The notes below the pieces were generated by a model. The model was not told the DNA's origin. It worked only from the letters and a program-made list of their open reading frames with translations, and did no database searches. Below are positions 34,701-48,220 of a stretch of DNA of 64,000 nucleotides, one piece after another. Location of the stretch: contig NC_133935.1 in the NCBI RefSeq assembly GCF_031877795.1, forward strand, positions 71,504,303 through 71,568,302. Direction: 5' to 3'. Source of the DNA: Strix aluco (Eukaryota > Chordata > Aves > Strigiformes > Strigidae). Position 1 is the stretch's first letter, and every line of letters begins with the position of its first letter. The translations under genes were made by a program, and so were the position numbers.

Positions 34701-37700
34701 CTGTTCTTTATTACTTGAATTTTTATTGCTGTTCTTGTGGTTTGTGTATGCTCTTGTTTGAATGAGAACATATGTAAACATGAGCGATGAGTCTAATGAA
34801 GCTATTGCAGTTGGAATTCTAGTAACAGGATCCTTCCAGCATGACTTTCAGTAGAAAAGAGTTACTGAGTGCTTCTGCAGTAATGCTGTTGACTGAGCTG
34901 CCCATTTTACTAGTGAAAGTGTTGAGGAGTCTTATGGTTTAGCAACAGAGGGACTAAGAGCTTGGTGAAAGAGACATAAGCAAAATTATATTGCAAAGAA
35001 AATGAGAGTAACTCCAAATATTTGAGTGAAAAGATATGATAAAGGTAACAAAGTATTATATAATTTGCTTTAAAGCATTGCTGCTCCTTATCCAAGAGGT
35101 ATACTCTGTTAGTGAATTGGATTTACAAAGTCCTCATTAGCTGAAGAGGATAAATGTTTTCCCAAATTTAAGAATGTTTGTGGAATTGGAAAAAAATCAA
35201 AACCTGCATAGTTTTGTTCTTTTTAGACCTTTCTTTTTTTACGTTTGAGAAAGGTGCAGGAATAGTACAAGTTTTTCAGCTAAGGGGAAAAAAGAAAACT
35301 CAGACTAAAAAGTGAGAATGAAGCATTTTGCTATTCATATCACTTTCTTGTATAACACAGCATGTAGCATCAGGTTTTAAAGTAATAAAAGAAAGAACAG
35401 CTTAGCTTCTAAACCTTGAAATGAAAATTTGCAATTTCACTTGAATGGTCTTGACAGTTGTTTCAGGACTGGCAATCTTAGTGCAAGAAATGAACTAAGA
35501 ATACTGACATAAAACCACCAGAGAGTCCCTGAGTGTTGAAGAGAAAATGATAAGGCAATCACAGGCAGCTCCTCAGAAGTTAAAGCCATTTTAAATAGAA
35601 AGAGCTCAAAGGATTAATCTCTTCTACTTGAAATCCTGAAGTATAGTGGTAATAATTCTAGTATGCATGGTCATTAAAATAAGATTTCACAAGTAGTCAG
35701 AGGAAATAAATACGTTATGCATTATTTTTCAAAAATCTCTCGTAACTCTGAAAATCAGCCATGGGCTACAGAACAGGAACAATATTGAAATACCAATGAA
35801 GCTTGAAAATTTCTGTGTTTTCTCTTTTTTGGCTTTGTTTTGTGAGATGAAAGATTTGCTCAAGGAGATAGTATCCTACACTAGACTAACTAATGTAGCC
35901 AAAGGAAGAATAGATAGGTTTCTACCAGACACACTCTTAAAAAAACCCCAAGAATTTCTTTGATACTGAAAAATAAAGCATAACAAAAACTTTAAATTCA
36001 TAGTTCATGTCATGCTGTATTCTTGTTCCCACATTAATGATGCTATAATTATTAATATTATTAATATCAAGCTGATCCCATACCATCTTTGTTGTCTATT
36101 ATTTATATTAATTTGTATGTGGTACCCTTCTGTTTGTACCAGTTCTCAGATTAGCCAACATTCTTACTAATGCTCTAAAAATTCAAAATCACTGGTGCTG
36201 TGCATTTGCAGGTGGCAAAAATTAAGAGTTGCAAATAATGATAATGGCAAACACTACTAAAGAACGTAGCAGTCATAACATGATGTAATGGTTGGAAATG
36301 AATATTAGAAGAAGTTAAGGGGAAATACTATCTAAAGAGTGAAGATAAGCAATTGCATCATTGAGTAGGGGATGTAGGAGCTTCTTCGTAAGTTTAGTTC
36401 TTTAAATTAAGACAGGATGTCTTACTGAAAAATATGCTGTACTTCAGCTACAAGTCATTGGGCTTGATTGAGGTTTTTACTGTGTGACAAATCTTTGTTC
36501 TTTGTGCAGAAAATCAGAGGAGATGATCATAACAGTCCTTTGGGCTGTACAACATATGAATTGCTCTCAAAGCTATTCCCTTTTGAATTTCTTCCTATTA
36601 TTCATATCTCTTTTGGCTTGTATTACTTAAACTCTCTACAATAGAGAAACAGTTACATTACAATGTTTTAGGCATGGCATATGTATATGTGTATATATAT
36701 GAATGCACATTAGATACAGATGCTTAATCATATATAGAAATCAAATTAAAATGTGGCTTTGTTGGAGTATCACTAAGAATAGTGGGCTTTTCTTCTTTGT
36801 GGCAAGAGGAGATTTAATGGAACAAATTTATTTAAGCTCATGTGTCTAAAAATCATCTTTCCTATGTTTGTATAGATGAAGAAAGGGGGCCACCTCTGCG
36901 TAGCCTTTAGTCCAGCTAAAATCTAAACTGCTGTCTGGAAATGTGCTCTGTCTCTCTTCAGTGAAAAGTCGGGAGAATTGGCTCCTTCTGTAACATGGCT
37001 AATGAGATGGGATCTTTATCGGGGCCTTTTACTTAGGAAAAAGTAACTCAGGCAATTTCTTCATAGCTCTTAAATAATTAGCCAGTTGAAGTGTGAACAT
37101 ATGGGAGCAGTGAAGGAATAAATCACCACAGCAGCAGCTATACGAGCTTTTTATAGTATTCCAATTTTCTGTCTGTTACACACTGCACAATAGAAGAAAA
37201 TGTCCACTTTATTTCAGTGTTAATAGTTGGCAGTATGCTCAAAACCAGTAAAATTAATGAGAAAATTATTATGGTAGAGAAATAGCAGTCAGTTTTCATC
37301 TAGTGCTTAGAAATGATGGATCTAGGATAAAACTGCCTTCAGTAGGCTTTGAGTTTGGCCATGATGTTTTTCATAGCACCCTTGTTGTTCAGTAATCTTT
37401 CAGTATCTCACTTAGCTTAGGAAATTTTCTGTTGTGTTTTATAAGCTGGGTTGAAGCTTGAAGTTTATGTGCTTTTGTTTTTACTCATCTCAAAATCTGA
37501 AAGAAGCATTTATGTTAATAAATCCTTGTTTGCATTCAGGTTCTCCTTTCTTGAAGGCAAAGGACTATTCATCAGCACTCTGCATCTCATTGCTCTTTTC
37601 AGTGTGCTCAAGCGTGTCTGGAGAGGGGCTGAGGTGCCCTTGGCTCCACTGGAAACATTATGTCATCATCTCAACAAGATGTTGTAATGCCAGGAAAGAA

Positions 37701-40700
37701 TCAATACTTTGATGAGGAGCTGCTGGCTCAAAACCATGTTGTTATTTGATAAAGGACCACTTGGAACACTTTCCAAAGCATTTCCCATGGTATGAAGCTC
37801 TAGGGACTTGATTTGTCTCTCTGCCTAGGAAACGGAGTTGATTCATCTGTAAATACGTGTCTGCCAACCTCAGATAACAAGAAAAATTGCACCTTCTGCC
37901 CACGTTAGGCTTCAGCCTTTCAGCCATTTCAATAGTGAAGGAAGTACTTCACATACCAACAATTCATTCAGTGGGGAAGGGAGGAAAAGGTTTTAGCTTT
38001 TTTCCTGCTGCCGACACCAGGCAAGTCTAGTATTTAGTCCGTATGGCCTCACAGCCCTGGGAGCGCCACACTGCAGGGCGCGGGGGCTGGCAGCCCCACG
38101 GGAGGGTCAGGTGCTGCCGCCCTTCCATCTGGCCGCAGCCGGCTTCCCTGCTGGGTAGCAGTGCCAGTGCTGTCAACCCTGTCCGCCTCAGCATCTCCAG
38201 CTGAGACAAACCAGGACAGCCGTGTGCCTCTGGGTGAATGTGTTGTGAAAGGCAGGACAGCTAGAGCTGAAGTGCTCTCCTTTGAGAAACAAGTCTCGGA
38301 AGAGATTAGAGTTGTTCAGGGTGCTAAACCAACATCTCTTTGGATAATATCACTAGTACACAACAATCAAGGATTATGAAACTGGTGAGTGAAATGGATT
38401 AAAAAAACCCCAAACAACCATTTAGACTTTTTGTATCCTCTTCATGCAGTCAGAGATGGCTTTAGCAGAAATGCTGTATGGAAGTCCCATAGCTCCTTAT
38501 GAACAGCCTGTCATCTGAGGGGAAAGCACTATCTTGCTAGATATTGCAGCTGACACATTTAACCCTCCTGTTGGCTCAAGTCCTAAGTAACCCAATTTGA
38601 GGATTTATATGCCCAAAGACAAGGAATTATTTTGTGAAGGTTTTTTTCTTTTTTTCATTGAAGAGGAAAATAATGACTCAAATAACCTTAAGAAATATGG
38701 AAGAGGAAAAAGGGAGGACTCAATATCTTTTCATGATATATAGATGTACGTATGACTTTTTATGTTAATTGTTTATACTATGGTTGATAAAAACTCAGTA
38801 CCTAGTGCATTTTTGAATGATTTTGAATTGTTTTAATAGAGAGAAGTTGCTCACTGGTGTTATCATAGTAAACAGGTGTTTACCTTGACAGAAGGTAAGC
38901 TTAATAATGTCAAATCATTCTATCATAACTTGTTCAGGTCTAATTGGATAAAAATGCTCCTTCTTTTTTCCTTGTGTTCTGGGGTGCTGAAAATCTTGAA
39001 GAATTCATGTCCATTCTAGCTCAATTTAACTGTTATATATCACTACTGAAATGTTGCTTGTAACATTGGGATTGTAAGAGCTTCAGAATTATTGACAAAA
39101 ACATTGCTTCATCTTACTTTCTTCAAACCTAAACAATGCAGAACCTGCTTTTCACACAGAAACAATGGGATTCTCTACATCTGGAAGGCAAGAGGCCTGA
39201 ATACTTCACCTTAAAAGAATTGCTCTGTGTTTATTCATTATTTTGTTTCTTTCAACGGTGAAGCCATATAATCTTTTCCTCTAGGGGAAGAAACAGGCAA
39301 GCAACTTTGTCAGTGCTGTTGTGAAAAGCCTTTCATAGAATACATCAGCTCCCGCAAAGTTCAGTGGGATTGTTCATCTCTTTGATACCAAGAAAAAAGG
39401 ATCAATATCTGAGAGTTCTTCTGTAGGCCTAGGAGTCCTGGAGAAATCAGTCAGCAATAGGCATCTGTGGTTCTCTGAACGTTTATTCTTCCATGCAGTC
39501 TTTTTTTTGTTGTTGTTGTCACCTGCTCATCTAACCTGCATTGCTATAGATTTTTTTCCCTGACAGGTAGGCGTCAGTATACACATATGCAATGCCTGAG
39601 AGAAACTGAGCCTAGTTGGTAAGGTTTCATGCTGCTCTGAGAAATGCTGATTTTTATAAACAGTCCAGATACAGATATTATGGTTTCTAAGGATTGTAAC
39701 CTTGAACAAAGACATTTTTTTCTCTGAAATATTCTGAGAACTTTTATAGCAGCCACAAGAAAGAAGAACCTTGTGTGCTTTTGAGAGAGGACTGGGTTTC
39801 ATGACTTTTCTGTTACAAATAGTCTACTTCATTTGTCCTCTATTGTGCAATAAAACGAACTTATTGTAGCATCACTGTGTAAGTAGCTCTCACTATAATT
39901 TCATACAGGATCAATGCTTTTTCCCATCTATGCAGGCAAAAATAAAAATTCCACTTACTACGCCTCATATAAAATTATCATCAAAGCCCACTGACTTGGT
40001 TTCAGTTCTCTGTTGACCAAGTATTGGACTTTCACTGTACAATTCTTCCTATCAAAGGAAGCACATAGCTCAGGAGCATCTTTCCATTAGCAGAGGAGGA
40101 CCCAGGGAATACTTTCCTTGTCACCGACATTTCCATCCTGTACACTACGATAAATGGAGTTTTGCAGTTACTGGTAATTCCTCTTTGAGACAGAGCAAGC
40201 AGTTTCCTCTGAGGTTGCTATTAATACCTCATTATGAGATTATGATAAGAGGTCTCCCTGGAGTCTGCCAGCAAACCAGCTGTTGGAGTAGATGTGTTGG
40301 TACTGCTCAGTGTTGTAATGATTTGGTAATCTCATTCTTCAAGATCAGTTATCATTTGCAGCATGTCCAGGTGTCAGTCAGCGGAAGACCAAAGAGTTCT
40401 GGCATGATGTTTGAACCTGGCCTTTTTCATCTCAGCATGACCACTGGGCTGCTAATGTGAATCTGCATTTTTGGAACCTACCTACTTTGATAGTAACATT
40501 AGTGTATTAGGAGGCAAAGTCTGTATAGTACAGTAACTGCAACATTGACAACATTATTATTGAAAAATGTTAATATGGAAAAGGAGAAAAACAGTCCTTC
40601 ATGAAGTTTAAAGAGCACATCCTACTCTACCCCACACTCAGAACTGTTGCCCTTATATATAGATGGGTGATTGGAGGGGGGATTTCTGCTTGAGACAAGT

Positions 40701-43700
40701 GAAAAATTCTGTATGTTTGTTTATCTATTTTTAAGAGGGTGTTTGTCAATTCATATCTTCCCTACACATGCTTTCCAGAGATTTAGCAAAAGAATATTGA
40801 CTTAAAAAAGGATTCTTTCTAATTCCATTGCTGTGATAGCTGTGCCCATACAAACCCATACGAAAGCTGCTTGAGCAGCAGTAGTAAAAACTGTGCCAAA
40901 TATATTCAGCTGTTTACTTTCGAGCTAAGCAGTGCTACAGGGATCTTGGCATATGGCCCCCACTATTTGAAATCTGAGGAAATTCCCACTGGGCTGGAGA
41001 CCAAACACTTTCCTGCAGCCATTTGGTGGGCTTTTACTACTGCAGTGTTTTAAAAGGCTGATGGTTAGCAGCTTCTCACTGCTCATGAATCCAGCTGAGC
41101 TGCTTCACAGAGTGCTGTTCAGCTTGCCTTGGTTGCAAACACAATTCAGCCACTCCCAGCTGTGTTCTGCCCACTTACAGCAATGATTAATTTCTTCCCA
41201 AGACTTCAATATAAAAGTCATCTGCTCTGAGTGATGTGCAGCGCTTCTGTTCCTCTTTGCTACATTTTTTAATATCAGGGCGGTGAATGATTGTCTTTTC
41301 ACATTAGAATTTTCAGAAATATCATCTCTTACATTCCCGTTATTATTCTAGTGTCCCTACAGAAGGAGGCTGAAGACAAATCTGTAACTGAAAATTGTAC
41401 TTTTATGTAAGAGGCAACTTTTAATCTCTTTAAACAGTACATACTACATATCATTTAATACATAATTAATACATATTAATACAAAAGTGTTCATAAAGTC
41501 TGAGTAAAAACTGCCTTCCTTTCTGTTTATTCATTTTTCACCAGTTTGGTGTTTCTAATACGTGTTTCTTCTAAGTTGGGTTCAGGCCATTATAGGGGTT
41601 AACACATGATAATGCCAATAAAGGGTAGAGAAGTTGATTGTACACCATAAAGTTGATAGGCCCAACACTTTGTACATTTATTCAGAATAATTACAGGTGC
41701 CAAAGGTAGTATCCCCATAACTTCTCATGGCAACTGCAGTGCTGAAGTTCAGACTTGTGCCCAACTGCATAGAGAGGTCAACTGCACTGCAACCCAAGGA
41801 ATGAAGTAGAAAAATTAAAAGACATTCATGCCAAGTCTCCTAGAATATTGTAATAAAATAAAGCAAGCTTCTGTAATTGAAATATGTTCCAACAACCCAT
41901 CGAACTATTCTTACAACTGCATCATTTTGCATCCGAGAGAAAAATCTTATAATCTGTTGAATATCCATTTAATTGATGAAAGATCTTGGCCTCTCAGAAA
42001 TAGACTGAATTTCAAAGCATGATGGAAGGGCCTGGCTGCCTGAGAGAGCTTCCCTCAGGTGCTGTAAAGGTCAACAGAATTCCAAGCCAACCATTTCTCT
42101 GCAACAAATAGTAGCAAGTGAGATTGCATTTTAGGGACTGCATTGTTCGTGCTATTTTGTGTATTTGTGCTATGCAGTGCCCTAAAACAACCAACAGCGT
42201 TTACTTCTGAACTATTCCAGGCTACAAAAACTCATGTAGGATTTGATCATTCACTAGTAGCCTGCTCTAAACAAGATATCATTTGCAGTCTGATTTTCTG
42301 CTTCTACTATCAGCTTTCAAATACTGATGACTCCAGGGAAACAAAAGATTATATGCTGAAGAGGAAAATACATTATGCCTTCCAAATTCATTGGTAGAAA
42401 TAAACTTGAAATTTTATATGCATATGCAGTTCAGCTATTGCATCAGAGTGAAAGTAGCTTCTTCACCAAATTAAAGTGACACTACTTCTGTGCTTACCAT
42501 GCTCCTGTATGAGTCAGAGATTTTGCATAGAAGATGTATCCACCCATGGATTCCCACTTGTGGAAAACTGCCATGGGAGGATTCTGTGTACCTGCTCTTA
42601 ATGAAATAGTATGACACCCTTTTGGTTTTGGTTGGATTGATTGAATTCTTATTGAGCCACTAATAACAATGTCCCAGCAGCACTGGGTAGTAGATGTGGT
42701 TTGGATAGACTATACATAAGTGACCAAGCAATTCCTGTACAGTAAGCTGAAACACGTGAAAAGGAGGATGGATGGTAAGATAACACTTCAAAGATATCCT
42801 AGAAGCAAATTTGACTGAACACACCCTGACAGCTAATGCTTCTGGATTCCTAAACCAAAAAGAGTCTTCAACACAGGGTTAAAAGTGGCTACAGGTATTA
42901 GCATGTTAACACCTACCTCCTTATGGCAACAGCATCTTTCACTCTGAGACCATGATAATGGTCAACATGATTCTGATTTCACAGAACTGTCATTTCACTA
43001 GTTGTCCATTACATCTTTCAATGAAAAATAGATATGAAAGGAATTAGAGATTCTATACTATTTATATAAGGTGCTGTAGAATATGATTTGTAGAAGTGGA
43101 CAAATAAGCAGTATTACTGGTGGACTGGGGAAGAACAAATCATGAGGTAAGTTACACAGCCAAATACTGATGCTGTAGAGGATGTCTCTATTGATTCAAT
43201 CCCAGATGGGTTAATACAAGATTTACTTAGGCATGATAATAGCTTCACCATTGCAAAACTGTTAAAAACCTGGATATTTTAATTTGGTGTTTAACAAACG
43301 GTTTCTACATTAGCTGCTCTGTCTTGATGGTACCGAGATATCAATTTAAGGCCATTATAATTCAGCCAGCATTTTGCTTGAAACCTGTTTGGTTCTTTGA
43401 ATATCTGTACTGTAGCAGGAACTTGAAATGCAGTCATGAACTATGAAAGATCAGGTAGTGGCCATCAACTCTGAGTTGCCCTAACCCCTCTGATACAAAG
43501 GAGGTATCTTTTGCTGGTTGCCAATGGAGATTTGGAGCCTGGAAATTCCTCAGGTGATGTACAAAGACAAGTAGTCAGGAGAGGGGTTTTTTTAAAAGAT
43601 AATGTTTTCTAAACCATGGAAGCTATTTCACCAAGCAGTGAAGCTGATAAAACAATAAAAGTGGTCTGGCCTAGTAGCCCTGTGCCAAATCTAAGTTTTG

Positions 43701-46700
43701 AATGTACAGTGTAACCAGGTCTACATTAGAAACTTGGGTCAGAGCAGTAATGCAGTTTTGAAGCAAATCCCTTGATTATCTCCATGTGCTGTGTATTAGT
43801 TCTGAGGACAGTTGTGGTACCCATGAAACAAATTCTCTTTGGAAGGAAACTAAATCAGAAAGGTCACTCCAGAAGTGTTGCAGTGCTCTTCAGGAACAAT
43901 AGGTTCCTAACTTATTTGGGGACTATACCAACACAAGGTCTTCCAGTTTGTGGCTATCACTTTTCCCTGAACATTGAACCACCTACATAGGGGAGATGTT
44001 TGACCCGGGAACCTAGCCAACATCTAAATCAGGGTTAGCATCCTGAGCTTCATATAACAGAGGTGTAAGGAGCCTTAGCATCAATCACTTTGATCTGCTC
44101 ATTGCACTTCTAGTAGGGGACAACATGTGTCTAAATTATTAGAAGTAACCTTGGCTAAGACATTAATCCCAGGATTTAGGAGACAAAACTCTTGAAGTCT
44201 CCCTGCTAGAGAGTGTTATCAGACATAGGGAGTGATACTCCATTGCACAAACCTAGGCATTTAGTGCTATTTTAGATGTAGAGTAGCTGTAGGGTATCCA
44301 CCCCAGATACCAGCTGCTGCTTCAGAGCATGTGGCTCTTTTCTGAGGCCCTGTGTCATATCTGCCCATCCCAGGCAGACCTCTTGGCCACCCGAAGGCCT
44401 CTTGATTGGCATTAGGCACTTTGGTTTAGGTAGTGAGATCACAATTGGGTTCAGCACCCAGGTGTGTGCCAAACAAAAAAATCTGAGAAAAATCTAGAGC
44501 TTTGAACAATGGAACTCCACAAATAAGACCAGGTTAGAAATCCAGTAGCTCCCATGACTTGGGTCCAAGCACACACAGCATTTTGGGTTCTGTCGAGGAA
44601 GAAGGATAGGGATAGAGAGTGATGGTGAGGGCTTTCATTTTAAGTCTGCTTTACCCACATGTGTTTATGCCTTTCCAAAGAGCAAGCCACTTATTCATAC
44701 ATTTGAAACTAATTTTAGGAGGCAATACTCTAACACTCTCATTAGGCTGTATCTCACTTTCTGTGAAGCAAGCATTATTTATTCCCATATATCATACTCT
44801 CTGTACAGCTAATTAGATTACCAGAGAGAAGAACACAGGAAGGGGAAACTTTTAAGATTTTTAGGATTAGCAAATTAAGTTTCAAAGGTAAAGAAGTCTA
44901 GCTGCATTATACTTTCATTACTCTGAAGTGTAAAGTAGTGGGTGAGGTTTTAGCATCATTATTACCCAGTGAATTTGAAGATTCGGGTAAATGTTTTTTC
45001 ACCTGGCTGTACATGCATACCTGCATGCATACCCATGCACTTTGTAGTCATAGTGTCTTCAGAGAGTGAAGGGAATTAATGTCTTTCTTCAGAGTTATTT
45101 TGTCATTACTCTCGTTGCTTTTCATATGAGAGTTTTCAGAGAGCCACACTAACATTGATTCAGTTACGTAGGAACACTCTGTGTGTTTTAACCCAACTTC
45201 AAACTATGTTGCTGTCAACCATGCAATGTGTGTTTCTCTAATCAACCGCATGCAACATTGCTTGTCTTCTGAAACAGTGCATTGTAAATAGGGTTTTCTG
45301 TTGGTAAAAAAGGGAAGATGTAGGTTTTTATCTCCTCCTACTCTCATCCTGTCTGTAGTTGGGTACTGTCAGCTTCTGTTAAGGCTATAGTTGTGCTTCT
45401 GTTTTTTACTGAGAAAGTCCATAGCACACTTCTCTATTTCTCTCTCCCCACTTCATGTTCTATCCCACAGTGTTTCAAAACACATTCTTCCAAAACCAGA
45501 ACATTTGTGATGTTGAGATTATCAACCACATGATATAGCAAGTCACACGTTTTCTCAGTAGCCAGTGATTGCTGACTGTGAAAGATACACATAGCATTGC
45601 ATTAGTTTCTGTCCTATGAATTCTAGTCACAGTCTCAAAATTTGCTAAAAAAAGCAAGAGGAATGAAATGTTGTACAAGTTCATTTTAGACTGAATATTT
45701 ATTTCAACTCAATATTACTTCTCTCATTTCTATTATAGTTGCTGTTCTGGCCCTTCATACGTTTATTGTACACCGACCCTACTGTGACGGAGGAGGAAGT
45801 TTCTCACAGCTAAATCTAGTATGAATGTGTTAATAGTTCGAGTTTCATTATTGCATTTCCTTTTCTAATCAAGGCAAAGAATCTGCTGTTAACATGTAAT
45901 CTCTTTTCCTGTTGACTTGCTCTTATAGATACAACCATAAAAGCAATTGGTTTGAATGGCTCCTTTGCACTCAGGTTCTTTTTCAAAACACTGATTACTC
46001 CTAATTGTCGTTTCTTAGCCACAGTGATTTAAAACTATGTCTTTCAGAGTCATGATTCTCACAAAACTATTTGTATTAGACTGTCTGGAGATAGTTTGGA
46101 GGTGATTGATTTTTCAAAGCGTTGCAGTGAAGTTTGATTCATAGTTCTGACTAAATGAGCTGGTTGACTAAAACCCTGTGCAATCTTTTGAAAATGAATC
46201 ACTTTCATCAAAACCTACAATTTCTATAAATTGTATTTAGAATGACATGTAGACTAGTCAGCTCTAAATAAGTTTCCAATAAAATGGTGTGCTCCAAATT
46301 AATTTGTCAGCCATTGCCACCTGACAAGACAAAGAGATTACAAATGTTTATCAGGTTACTCCTCAGTTTTTGCATTTTCTTTTCAATATATTCAGAACTA
46401 TTCCCAGGATGACTGTCATCGCTTTGAACAGCTATGAAGTCTGGTACAGCAAAGTTCCTTAAATATATTTGTTTGTTAGAATTAAATATTGAACTTCAGT
46501 TATATAAAGATCCTTTTGTTCTCCATTGCCCTCCTTTTTGTGTAGCTATGTATGATTTTATATTCTGTTCTTAGCTTTCCATCTGATTTTGATACCAGAA
46601 AATCAAAAAGAGAGGGCGCCAATTCAAGTCAACATGCGTGCTGAGATGTCAAACGGCATAGTGCAGAAATAGCTCTGCTTTCTGGATTTTATGCAAAGTA

Positions 46701-48147
46701 TTGGCATGTATTCGTGTATCACTGATTCAGACAACTTCATACCAGCTGTCATCATCTCTACTACAGTAGTCAGCTGAAAAGTAATCAAAGAGAAAATTAC
46801 TCAGTTCAGAAAAACTGCTTCATTCCATCTTTGATCTGATCATTCAGAATCTTGGTCTTTGAAAGAGAATTTCACTTGCATTTCTAAGTATTTACTTTAG
46901 GTTTATATTGTACTTTTACAATACTGTACTAACCACAGAAAGTAACACTGTTAATTAAATCACATGAGTTAATTAAACCAGTTTCAAGGAGACAATTCAC
47001 TGGCATTTAAAGATTAAAAAACCCTTCTTCCACTTTAAATCCACAAATGCAACTTTAAAAGAATTACAACCAGGATCTTTGTCTTTGCAAAGGTAGATGT
47101 TGTTAAAATATAAATTTATGCACCTGTGAACTTTCCAATTATATAATGAATTAATAACAAGACTGATAAGACTCTGTCCAAAGAGTGATATGTTGAGAAA
47201 ACCTATATATTTTTTTTATTTCATATACTCTTATTTTTTCTGAACTAATATTGTTCTGGTGAAGGTATTGTGTAGGATTGCTTTTTTCTGCTGCAACTGA
47301 AATGGTCGGATAGTTTGAATGAAAATATGAAACTATAAATCCTAAGTATAAATCATGAATTTTTCAACACAGACTTTCAGGAAAGTCAAGTCTGTGATCT
47401 AATGCTACTTGACTTCAAAATGACAGTATTCACAAGAAAGAGAGAGTTTAATGCATCAATTTTTTTTAGTTTAGTCAAATGTCTTTGCCCTTCTGAGCAT
47501 CCCTCTTCCTCATATAGCAACTCTGCTATCTTGTAAATAGTGGCTATGTCTTAGAACATATCTTGCTCTTGTAAGAAGATGGACCTCAAGATCCATCTTT
47601 ACTGCAATTATTCGTAGTCTTGTGGAGGTACTGAATAAAGCATGAGCTTGTGAATATCAGGTCAAAAGTAGCTGTCTTCCAAGAAGACTGGTGTGAATGT
47701 TTATGTTTCAGGGTACATTTGATAGGTGATAATTTACAAAGAACAAAAATTGATTAAAGCATTGGAGAACCATCCAAATGTTAAGAAAGGAGCAGGAGGA
47801 CCTTTTGGTAACTGGTGATTAGACATTTCACTAGCTTCTGAGTGAGATCAATCTACCTGTGATCACAGGTGTGATAAGAAAAAAAAATTGAAAATTATTT
47901 AAAATAATAACATAAATTAGGTTTATGTTTCATCTGCTTCAGTGTGTATCAGCTGGAGTTTTAATTCTGGCACCTATACAGAGTCAAGAACTTTCTTAAA
48001 GAATAAAGAATTCTTCACAGATACATTGTGATTTCTGTGTTTTTTATGGTTTTTGAAGTTATTAACATTGGGAGGCTACAGATATGTTCACTGATTCTTG
48101 GAAATGAAGAAATTAATTAGGTTTCTTGGATAACATTGCTGTTCAAA

Positions 48148-48220
48148 TTATTTTATTTTATTTTATTTTATTTTATTTTATTTTATTTTATTTTATTTTA
48201 TTTTATTTTATTTTATTTTA
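48148..48220. repeat. (TTTTA)14 microsatellite
   Basis: Fourteen perfect TTTTA units at 48151-48220, preceded by a partial unit. The absence of interruptions suggests it is currently unstable and likely polymorphic. Confidence 0.97.
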
